Shown here: positions 22,441 to 34,000 of the stretch, piece by piece
Numbering within the stretch: the first letter of the stretch is position 1
Layout of the letters: every line of letters begins with the position of its first letter
Position numbers and translations under genes: made by a program
Assembly (NCBI GenBank): GCA_002633005.1
Contig: NMRA01000922.1
Span: 1 to 60,556 of the forward strand
Direction of reading: 5' to 3'
DNA length: 60,556 nt
DNA from: Phoronis australis
Taxonomy: Eukaryota; Phoronida; Phoronidae
The notes under the pieces: generated by a model
What the model was told of the DNA's origin: nothing
Databases searched by the model: none
What the model saw: the letters and a program-made list of their open reading frames with translations, nothing else

Positions 22441-25400
22441 GCAGAAACGCCTGAATCCAAAATTGCGGAATAGTTGGTGACGCATAACGGATAATGCGGG
22501 TTGGCCTGTAAAACGAAACCACCTTGCATCTATATTTCCAAGTAGTTCATTCCGTTGTTTTGAAAGTTTGAATGTATCAAACATTTTAGCCACGACTTCA
22601 CAAGTCACACCAATCACAGTGTAAACCATCTTTCTTTTCGTACTGCACACATTGCACGGGTATTTCCACTGTAAGCCGCGCTTGATTGAGGTCTACACGC
22701 TTACGATCAGTAAAAGTGGCCCAAACACACTTTTGAGCTTATGGTCGCCGCCATGTTCATGCTCTTAAGGCACGTGCCCTCTATTGAGCGTGACGTACAT
22801 GTATAGTAAAATTCACAGTTATTCAAGTCCAAAACTTGTCATTCAAGGATTATAGCACGATGTAAGTGCGGTGCCTATGGGGTCTACGTACAGTGTAGTG
22901 ATTACAATTTACGAAGCTGGGTCTCTCACGCAAGGGGTACGTAAAATATTAAAAATGCAATAATGTGGATCCGCAGTCAGGAAACTTTACGGACCGCCGT
23001 ATTGGTCCGTTGCCCTGCCATTGTGTTTTCCTCAATTCAAATGGGAAATTATGCATCGGGTCTGGGAATCAATATCGGGTATCGTCTCGGCCAATGTACA
23101 TGTACATAGTCAACAGAACAGAAAATGCGTCACACAACCGTATGAAACTTATTGAAAGCGCTCATTATTTCACACTTCCGGTATGAATCATTGCTATTTT
23201 TATTCGTTGCATTTTGTATGCAGTTCAAACTAAAAACGCCCAAAACACACAACTCCCTTGATAGTATGAAAAATGTATCAAAATGACAATGTTCTTTTAC
23301 AAGATACATGTGTATGTTTCAGTAACTACGTCCACCCTTCATCCATCAACTATGCAAGCAGAGTATGGTCAACTATAAGTTTTACCATTACTGTAACCAT
23401 GTCTTGGTATTTTATCGAAAGCCAGTGTCGTACCTAAAAAGGGTGTCCTAAGCGGCCTAACGCTTCATCAAATGAATGCAACAATCTATTGACCTTTTAC
23501 GAAGAGGTACACAGAGTGCTGCGCTTTTGGGGCCATGCCCACAACCACTTTTTTGAGTAACATTTCAACAACATGTCCACAAAATTTACGTTGCCCTGCA
23601 ACCCCGATACCTTAACCATAGCTTGTTTTGAAGGGTATTGTGCCTTCTACAGCATGTTGTCATTCACATAAGGATATTTTGGTGTTTATTTGGCTGAGAA
23701 ATATGTTTATAGGCCTTACTTTGTGCATTCTTATTCGCTGCCGAACAGTTACGGATGATAATAAGGCGCATTTTGATTGGTCAGTTGACACCCGTGATCA
23801 GCTTCGTTTATACCCGTCGTTAGCAACCAACAAGAACAGGCAGCCATTTTGATGACTTGATTACATCAAATTTGACTGTTTTGATCGGAATTTTATTGCT
23901 TTTTCGATGCAACACGGGTTGAAAATAGGGTAAGTAGAACTAGCGGTGCAGCGAACTTTTGGGTAAATTAGTGAAAGGGAGCACGAAATAATAGCTTTCA
24001 AACCACGAGAGGCAAAATTTGGCATTCAACAAGGCGCAAGTCAACGAGTGTAATGACTCGGCCAGTGTCGCTGGTGATAACGACTGGTAATTGTCGGAGG
24101 ATAGTTCAAGCTAAATTTTGTCTGACTGTGAGGGAAATGTTCCAGACTCTGGTTCCAGGAAAAGTGACTAATGTTTACGTTCATAGCCACAATAACAATC
24201 AGCTGAGTGGTGAGGAAGTCGACATCGCAGACACTGGTGTTTTGTTGACCAGTGGACCGGATGCTGTTCCAGTAGAATAACAACATAATTTGTTATGGCC
24301 TAGTAGGTGCTCTTAAGAAACCTGGACATTTATTAAAACTGAGAAATATACTGGCTTTTCACAGGAAATAGTCTTGACTTTAGTAGATCGTGACTTTCGA
24401 TTGTATGCTTCTTCAGTGGCACAGTTTGAGGTAAATCAATTGATAACGCATGGTCACTTGGCTCATAACACTGAGTTCCTGCATTTCTTTCAAAGTTTGA
24501 TAGCGGTGTCGTTCGCTTGCACTTGGCACAAACGCGGTTTCTTGTGTCACTACGGTGTTGGAACTGTAATCGGACTTGTCTTGGAATGCGAAGTATTGCC
24601 TTCATGTGTTTTGGCAGAAAATGGTTGCTACAACACTGATGAGCGGATTGAGAATTATCGCCAAAATTTAGTGGAAAAAAACTCACTAGTTCTAGCAAGT
24701 CCATGGAGACACCAGAAATCGTGAAGCTAGGTTGGCCACCAAAAATCGCAAATTGACACAGCTTGGAAGACCAGAAAGAAAACACCTTTGGTGCTAGGAT
24801 GAACATTGACTAAATTATGTTAAAAATGACATTAAAACTGTGATTTTATCATGTATAACAGGATATGACAACGAAAAATGCATTCTTTTTGCTAGCTTTC
24901 TTTATTGGTTTCTCTAAATGTGAATTTTGGTACTGAGAAATGTTGTAAATATAAAGCTGTTTGAGCTATACTTATAAAATTTGGCATGCACTATCTTTAC
25001 ATGTGTATCTAAAAAAAAACAACAGAAACATTTTTTCAAAATTTCGACTGAAAAAATATGATTTCTGAAAAACTGTTTTTCCCGTCCCGATTATTTTTTC
25101 CAATTTTCAATACCGTATAAGATATCATTGTGAAGAAATTTTGAATTTGCTTCTTCAGTTTTCAGTGAAGATCCTTGTTTTTTTCTAATTCAGAGAAAAC
25201 AGATCAGAAAAATCTCAACAAGTTAATGACTTATAACGTTTCTCGTGGACGTACCAATGTTACGTATTTTTGGCGCTGCCATGGCAACCGAATATTTTTT
25301 TCTTGAATTCTTTTTTGGGGTTGCCAACATCCTCCTGAAATCCATCAACATTGGAGATTTTGATAAAACACTGCCCAGTCTGTTGTTCATTCGTTCCCGG

Positions 25401-28400
25401 TTAAATAATAAGCCTAATGATCTGGGTTTAAGCCACTGAGGAAACGTAAATCACATTGTGTCAATATTGGTGCATTAGTTGCGGATCTCCGTCCCTAGTA
25501 GAGAAATGAATAACGACCGCACCTAATGCATCTCTACAAAACATACAAAACATGTTTTAAAGAACTGTTACCCAAAATATGTTACATGTCGAACTATAAG
25601 AATTGCCATTCGTGTGTGCAGTCAGGTCTTTTCAAGTCCGAAAAGAACTTTTGCCAAGTAAGTTTCTTTTTTCTTTCTGATCTGTTTGAAATGTGCATGC
25701 GCGCATTTTCCGTCCGATCGACATGAAATTGGCACGAATTATGTTTCTTGTAAAAATCTTGTTCTGTTAGTCTAGGCGAAGTTGAACAAAGATGACGCCA
25801 TGGTGGCTGTTTTGTTTTTTTGAATTTCCGTTGCTTATTCAGGGTCGCCGTTGATGTCGGTTGCTGTCAGTGGCCTTTCAGCGCCGTCCATTGCACTGGT
25901 TACCACGTTTCACAGTCATCGTGCTTTGACCTTTACACAGAAATACGTCTTAAGGCAACTGTAAACCTTGTTTACCAGGTTGTACTGATGTGCTCTAACC
26001 TCTACAAAAGTATATATTTTCTGAAAGGTGAATAAATTTCCCTAACAAAATTTAGTATTCTTCTTTACTTGTCTTTTTATTTCACAAATTATGCATTTTA
26101 GTAAAAAAATACTTTTTTTAATTTGAGCAGAGGTTTTAAAATATTGTTCCCTCAATCATGTTGGTCTTTTTGTAAATATGTTGATTTCGAGGGAACCGTG
26201 TCTCAGATATTTGAAATGGATCCTAGTTTTTTAATTATTCATTTTGAGACATTTTGAGCAAAAACGTCCGTACTATTGATTTTGAAGGATCTGTTCTGAA
26301 AAAATAGGACTTAAATCGAGATAATGAGAGAGAGTTATTTTTAGAAGATATCAAATACCAGTTATTCGAACTTTCTAACAATCCGTTCACGCACCTCCGA
26401 GAAATCGATGTTCAAAAATTGAAATAAACTCCAAAATTGCAACGCGAGAAATCAGCCATCATGACGCACGGCGGTGATCGAGAAGTACACTTTCGGCATC
26501 ACATCGGAACTCTACGGAGTTTCTTGACCGTTACAGCTAGTAATTTTCAGCCAGTCGAGTTGCGCATTTGTTATTTCAACATATGATGAATTTGGGTGTT
26601 GCCCAATGCAGAAATGTAGTAATAGCTCTCAGTTTTAACGACCTTATGCTCAGAATCACGTGATTAAATGTGGGCGGAGTTTGTATGTCATTCAGCTGAA
26701 CTAGGTCAAAGAGGCTTTATACATGTAGAGGGTTGGTACAACATGGACGTGGTGTAAATAGAATATAGAACAGAAACATGGAGAATTTTCGAATGACACT
26801 GAAAGAAATACTGAAAGAATTGTGCTGCGAGGTTGTTCGAGAAATGACCGAGCTCAGGGATAAGATTTAGCCATCATTTTATGTTGCTACTTAGAACCAC
26901 TTTCACGTCGAAATAGATCTCGAACCGTGTCCCTTGGTTTCCTTCCTTGTACAAATCTAGAAACAAATTTGGTTCCTAGCACAAATCAAGTTCGCAAAAT
27001 TGTGAACTTTGTGAATTTTCTCGGAGACACTCGAGGGTCTGATCGTAATTCACTGGGCTGGTCTTACCGGAGACCGAAGTCTCGGTTTACTAACTGAGTA
27101 TCGTGTTGTTTCTGTTTTCCATAACTTATGTCTGACGGTACTTGTAGATTTACATGTACATCCTTGATCCCCGGGTCCGGCATTTTCGAAGTGTGAAATA
27201 CACTACGAAGCCGAATGCATGCATCATTCAGCGACTTCACTGATGCAATAAAGCGTAGCCTCTGCCTGTTAGGCTTGCAAATATAAACTCTCGCTGACGG
27301 AATTACGCCTTCGCTTACATTTAAGTTTATTTCAGATTCGATCCACAAATCCTATGTATGAATGAATATTGATTTTTACAAAAATCGCGGTAACCTTAAA
27401 CCGCTCGGTAGTGCTCGGCCGATCGCAGAAATTACCGAAAGTGTAATTAGGTCATTGGGCTGAGCTTAATCGTCGACAGAAATAAAAGAGGTAATCGTAG
27501 GAAAGCGGTTGGTGAAAAACCTCTACAAAAGCGTGTCTTTGAATTTAATTCGATTCCTAGAAAAGTTGAGATCATACTTGAAGCTTTTATAAAAACAATA
27601 GTAACTTATTTTTTATTTTGAGTTTACAATTACGTAAACTTTTATCACGGGTCTAACATTTACGGGAACAATTTTAAAAAGACCAGGCCAAAGAACTGCA
27701 AATAGCTCCGACTGAGTCAAAATTGATTTGGTGAGCTTTCTGTGTATATTTGTTTTCATGAAGAAGCATTCGTTAGAAAAGCTTATACATGTACGAATGT
27801 AAGCTAGCACTTCGTTTCATGTTTGGAATTGAAGATTTTATACTCTCCAAGCTGAATAATAAAAAGAAGATATAATTTCCAATAACTGAAGCTAGTAAGA
27901 TTGAATTCAACGTGGCGTTCTTCAGGACCACAACAAGGTGGGAGTTACGAGCTAAGGAGTCAACTTTGATTTGAAATAATATCATTAGATCGGGTAAAAA
28001 GACGCGCACCTATTGATTCATGTATACATTAATGGGAACTCCACAGTTTTATAAGAGACCCCGAAGCTCAATTCCTTTGTTATAGAGTCGTTGGCTCTGT
28101 GAATCTGCTTTTGTGAATAAAATGAAAAAGTCTTACACATTGATTGCAACAACTAAAATTTTATCATTTGTTAGTTTACCCAATTACTGTGACAATGTGC
28201 AACACTGCTTTCCAATCATTAACTTTCGTTTGCAAATACAACAACCATACAGAACTACATGTAGTTAAGCGTCATCTACGCCTTCAAAACAAACTGCGGT
28301 ACAATCATTGAGAATATTGATGCGGCGTGGAAATGCTTTTCAAAATACGTATGTTTCTAGAGAGCAATGTCTAGCAAAAAGAAGTTCACTGAAAATGAGA

Positions 28401-29142
28401 TGTAACCATGCAAGTAAATAAAAACCACTGACCTCGTCGTTCAATAATAGTACACTGTATAAGAGCGTTGAACTAGGAATATGTCGTAAACTATGATACA
28501 TGTAGGACGTCTAGCCTTCTGTCTCCTCTGGTGTAATGACAATTTCGGGACCCCCTCATGTTTAGCGTAATACAATTTGGGAGGTATAAATTTAGAAGAC
28601 GGGAAAATATCCCTAGTATTGTTTTCCACTACGAACGTTGTCAGGATAATTTACTAGACAAATCCGTGCGTCGACCCATCCAACCTTGAACTTTTTGTCG
28701 TAACCATAACGATTAGTTGAGCACCCCCTTGCAGATGAGGGGTCCTATAGTCAATTTCCCTTCCTCTTCCGGATAACCACCTGGAAAAAGTCAGAACGGG
28801 TTAATGATATTTACCTTACAATTCATGCACGTTGTTCATTGTTTCGTAACATTTGTTGCACAAACGTTCAATACTTATCACTCTCAACGCAAAACAGAGG
28901 TCACAAACGCAGTTATTACTAGTTCTCAAAGCATAAAGTAATTAAAACTAATTAGTACCGTCGAAATGCATTGGACAAAATGACGTCATGTGTTGTCGTA
29001 TTTCTCCATGATACACGTAGCAAGTAGCAGCATATGTTGAGAAAAACAACGATGGATTTAAATCCGCTTGACAGGTTTCGGCGTTTATTAAAACACCATC
29101 CTCAGTAGCAAAAACAGCGGTCACCTTGCAATGCCCATAGCT
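22441..29142. other. Long intergenic stretch, no convincing gene
   Basis: Chance-sized frames only. Two plus-strand frames, 24,053-24,280 (75 codons) and 24,374-24,724 (116 codons), are near-consecutive and might be pieces of a decayed gene. Opposite them a 157-codon minus frame covers 24,333-24,806. I recognise none of them. The rest (24,830-27,060 and 27,350-29,140) is AT-rich with T and A runs. I could not find here the missing 3' exon of the minus-strand TSR gene. Confidence 0.4.
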
Positions 29143-29715
29143 TAACATCCTTTGTTTATAACGCGGGTCTCGTTAAAACTCTAATAGATAGGGTATATCG
29201 CCCCAAAAACACCTGGGCTAGATTTGATTAAAGAACTTACATCAAATTTGCAAAGTTATGTCTATCCCTTTGAACTAGTCAATAGACGGTACTGAAAGCA
29301 AGACTACAACGTAACCCTGATGATATTCGTCCTGTAGACAATACTAACTGCAAGTATTTTAAAATACCCTATGTTGGTTTTTACTCCAGGATTGCTCAAC
29401 GAAAACTCGACAAATTGCATTAACTTAGAGAGTTGTATTAACATTCGACTGTTTAACACGGTCTAATTTATTTAACCGTAAAGACAAATTTCCTATGGGT
29501 CTACGGTCCAGGGTAGTGTACAAATTTATCTGTGCTCGATGTGGTTACACATACTGTATATTGGCAAAACTGTTCGCCATTTGAAAACCCGAACCACTGA
29601 ACATCTAAATTCTGACAAAAGTTGTTATTTTAAAATATTCATCTACAGAGCTCTAATCATTGTTATGAGCAATACTTTTCCACCGACTTTGCTATATTAG
29701 ACCAAGAATTATGGT
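29143..29715 (+). mobile_element. Penelope-like retroelement remnant (3' end of RT region and GIY-YIG endonuclease)
   Basis: Successive plus-strand pieces read AGLVKTLIDRVYRPKNTW (from 29,161), FKIPYVGFYSRIAQRKLDKL, NRKDKFPMGLRSRVVYKFIC, then YIGKTVRHLKTRTTEHLNSD and FSTDFAILDQELW. These match, in order, the linker after the reverse transcriptase and the GIY-YIG nuclease of Penelope-like elements: the Y-x2-C-x2-C finger and the Y-I-G-K-T-x-R-H-L-K-T-R-x2-E-H core. Several stops and frame changes show an inactive copy. The reverse transcriptase itself would lie upstream and is not recognisable. Confidence 0.8.
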
Positions 29716-30882
29716 GCGATCGTTAGTCTTTTCTACATTGTCAAGTGCGTATAGGTAAGGACTAAGACAGGGCTGCCTGCCGTAGAGCAAGTTGTTTTTA
29801 GAAAAAAGCGAGACCACGTACTGTACAAGTAATTCACTGCGAGATATCGCCATGCATTAAAAGCGTAGCACGTGATCTCACTAGTTTTACTTGAGCAGCA
29901 TCTACGGAACGTGCACATGGTTGAACGTGCGCCAGTGGATTTGCAAAAAAATGTTCCCGTTTACAACCTGCACACCTGTCTCCCACTAACAAACTTATAA
30001 GTTGATACATCAGGCTTGATTCAATGGTTGGAAGACGCACCTTAGCCCAGATTTGAACGGGCAAACAGGACGCCAATTATACGGAGACATATTTGCATCA
30101 TTAGTATGATGACACATGGTAAGGTATGAGGACATCGCTGGGACAGCGATATGGAAAGACAACGGAATCAATGGTACGAAAACATCTCCGTGTCAATGAC
30201 ATTAGAACACAACACCGGTTAGTGAAATGGAAATTGTGTCTGTGGCACGAAGGCACATCTGGTTCCAGTGTGCGAAAACATAGGGTCAGGAATATGCAGT
30301 CATATTAGCGTAATCGGTAGCTTAAACACAAGGAGGCGATGTGTTTAAGTTCACTTCTAGGTCAGGGATATTGGGACGTTTCCTGTTCAATGATATAGGA
30401 TAAGTTTAAAGCAGTGACAAGGGAAACAACTGGTTCATACGTATGGGGTGCAGAATAATTACGCGTTTTGTCGTAACTACAACAGGATATCTCCCGAGCA
30501 AATCAAACGACCAACAGTGATTTTCCCTGCTTCAGTCGGATCACCTAAAACAAGAAGCAGGACTAATCAAATAACGCATGCGTGATACCATTAACGTAAA
30601 TGTCAAACCACGGTGTGCTCACCATGAAAAGAAGTGGGCTTTTGAACCAAGCATGAACAATTGCGCACAGAAAGGAGGAGGCTCTAGATAGTCGAGCTAT
30701 TCTTGTTCAGCCATTAAATACTGAATTATAAAATATGATGATCTGGTGACATTTGACTGAAGAATGGCGCCATCGTTTCGTTTTATACCCAGTATACATA
30801 CGAGTTGTCAGTCTAGGCATGTATGAAAAGATTTGTAAAATAGAAAAATTGCGAATTATACGATAAATATTAATTTCATTAC
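29716..30882. other. Region downstream of the last recognised TSR-gene exon
   Basis: It should contain, or lie before, the final exon of the minus-strand gene, because exon 30,883-31,047 ends in a donor without a stop codon. I see no exon with the expected Gly-x-Leu-x-Cys ending. The read-through frame from 30,882 stops at about 30,707. Confidence 0.4.
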
Positions 30883-31047
30883 CCGTGTCTCCGGCAAGGA
30901 CAGTCATTACGGGCAAGTCTTTCTTTGAAGTGATGTTCCCCTCGTCAAAACGCCAAATTTCGTCGTTGGCGTCACAGTTGCATAAATGGCCGCCGTAACA
31001 GTCACCAGTCAGTGAGCATGCGCAGCCCCCAGTTGCCTTGTTTCCGC
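30883..31047 (-). CDS. Fibrinogen/CNTNAP-like domain, exon 3
   Basis: It encodes GGNKATGGCACSLTGDCYGG, HLCNCDANDEIWRFDEGN and KKDLPVMTVLAGDTG. The C-x-C...C...C-N-C-D-A-(N/D) core, then W-x2-D-x-G and K-D-L-P-V-x2-V-x2-G-D-T, is the hallmark of neurexin IV/contactin-associated-protein fibrinogen-like modules. The acceptor is TGTAG and the donor GTAATG. A further exon with the last strand of the domain and a stop codon is expected. Confidence 0.88.
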
Positions 31048-34000
31048 CTACAATAGGCCTTGACATTATATACTATGTGTTGCAATAATTACGTCGCGTT
31101 TTCCTTACTGATGGAATCATTTTGCGTAAGTGACGTGACGCTAATTAAGCATATTTTTAAATAAAAAAGTTTATTCGCGCGCTTTAATTGTCGTTTTTAC
31201 CTCAAGAATGGATAGTTTCGACATGCGCAGACTGGCCAGGCCCACCATAGATACCGTTGTCTAGTCCCATAAGCCCAAAGCCAACACGGCAGAACCATTC
31301 ACATGCCCCATAACAACAGATTATTTTCCAAGTGTTTCCGATGATGTTTCACTAAAACAGTTTCCAAGCAAACACAAAGAGCACTGTTGCAAAAACCACT
31401 ATTACACATAGCGGTCTATCAACGATTTCAACTCCAGATATATATTCCAGTAATGGGTTACGCTAGCCCACTGACACGCCAAGCCTTAAGTACATGTATA
31501 CGGCTGTTTGGTCGATTCAGACAGGCACCGTGGGCGGTAGTAAAGTTGTTTCACGTTCTTTTTTACGTGCGGTAACAAGATTATTCTCAATTGACAATGA
31601 ATTTGATGGTATTTGGATTTTTAGCGTCCCTCGTCGTGGGTAGAGTTCAGTAACGCTTGGGCCTACGCTGACCATATCTCTACAAAAAAAGCAAGACTTT
31701 GTGAGATTACCTGAGTTTTGCCGTGTATTTTAAATGACAACAGGAGATTCTGGTTAATTTTTTCTAACCGTTAGTCTATCCTGGTATATCGCATGGCATG
31801 TGCCCAAAGCGCATTTCTTCACAACCAGTATCAGTGGGCTAAAATGGCAGGCTATTGTTCTATTTACATTTTGCATCAACCTGATTGGCTGAATTGACAC
31901 GTTGGAATTATCCATTCTTTCCACATAGCACTGAGTTTAATTTCAGAAATTTATAGCAACTTCTGTGGTCTGCGGACAGGTAGCAGTGCACCATCGAGTG
32001 AAAAGTGACACTAACTGTATAGCCGGGCAAAACATGCGTGGCAGAGTAGCACACTCTAGTGAACTAGTGCAGTGGCGGAAATTTACCATTCCTTAAGGAA
32101 AAATAGACTAACGTTTGCTCGTTTTCGTCGTAATTTCTTTGGAATTGTTAGCATTACCTGCCCAGTAGAACTGCTCAATTTGGTCCCGATTCATCCAGAA
32201 AGTGACAGCGCCAAACTTGTTGTGCATGGTAGCCGAAAGACAGTCCCATCGGAGTGACTGCCTGCACTCCAAGGAGGCGTCGACGAGTGCTGCCACTTGT
32301 TTGATGCCAGGGTAACCAGCAAGAGTGTTCTTGTACGCAATGCTCAGAACGAACTCCCCCATTCCCTCGTGTTCCTTGACCTCGATGGGTTGCTCATGAT
32401 TGTGTTCTGGAACGAAATGCCTCTTGGATCAATCGAGAGCGACAACGTGTTGCTATTTTTAAACCAGAGCTGATCACTGTTCTTGATTTCGTTAAAGAAG
32501 CATTTCCTGGATTGCAAATACCAAGCTGGAGGCAGTGTTGAAATGCGCACATCTTCTGGTCCCTTGCCCATGCACTATGTAGCCTAAGACAACACAAGTA
32601 TACAATAAATGTAGGGGCATAAGTGATTTCGTACCTACAATGGTGGTGCCTTGGTCAATTGACATGTCACAATAGGCTGCAAAAGGCTTTAGAGGGCCCT
32701 CCATGTCTGGGTCGATGTCGGTGTATCCGCTGTCGGTCTTACCACGCGCGTACCACTCCCGACAGGTTCTAGCTGCAATGCATTCCCAATGATTAAAACG
32801 TCTGATTGGTTCTGGATGGCGACCTCCGGCTTAAAGACCAACCAGGGGTGCGTATCGTAGAGGCGAAAATCTCTCGAAAACGCGAGAACACGCAAGTCTT
32901 CGACAGATATCGTCCGGTATTGCAAGCAAAATACACGAGCCTCCTCACTAAACGAGATTCTTACGTCTACAAAATTCTGCCTAAATGTCTTAGCCGGTTG
33001 ACTACACAACCGAAAAACAATCAAGTGCAACCATTACCCCATTGAACTTTGGCGCACCTAAATTCATGTTTCGAATATGGTTGTTCACAATCTTCGTTAA
33101 AACACTCACGCTGATTTCTACTTAAATAAAATCATGTCTTTCTAAATTTTAGGAGATCAAAAGCCATGAACTCGTTTATCGCGAACCTTAAGTCAAAAGC
33201 TGATTTTGTCTAAAAATTGTGATTTGCCACAGAGACTTAATGTATATATCATTCTGAGACGTATTTTTCTCAAGGAACTTGCTTGCAAATCATGTTTTTG
33301 TATTTTAACAGCAACAGAAACGGACATTAGTTTACCGAGCTACCATGCTGTTTCAGTCACAAAGTACAGCAGTCAAATGATGGAAACAGAGTTTTCCGCA
33401 GGCAAGCCCGGTTTTTTCGGTACCAAAATCTAAATGTTAGTGTATACGCCCGAGCTTATGGCAAAGTCGAGTATACGCGCAGGAGTCTTAATAAAAAAAT
33501 TTAAGTGGACAATTGACCGGGCTTTCTGCTAAATAATATACTGTCACGTGAACCCTTTCTTTCATAGCAGAGTATTGTTTGTGATTGAAAATGTTAAAAT
33601 TGCGTTTCTTCAGATTTAAACGGGTAGTTACACTACATGTATTTAAGTCGCTTAACGTCACTCAGTAGGACTGACGTTATTCCTTACTACTTAGGATCTA
33701 TGTAAATCTTAACAAGAGCATAGAAACTGCTATCAGCGACTCAAGAAACTATTTTGAAGTTTATCGGGGTTGACCAAACCTAAACTAAGTTTATCAAGTC
33801 AAAATTTTAATAATAGAGACGCCCTGGGCGCCTCGCCCTCAGTAGTTAATTGCAAATGGCCCCGCCTCCAGGAAAGTCCGGTTGTATTCTGAGTGATTTT
33901 GAGAAACGTCATCCTTTTGACCGCTTTATCTCAAACTCCACATCACGTTTGTAAACCATAGACTTCAAGCCATGAGTCACCTCCTACGGTAACATTTGGG

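Noticed and set aside
23628-23852. 74-codon plus frame as a gene
   Set aside because: Its only features are its length and a hydrophobic patch; there is no start context, domain or splice site.
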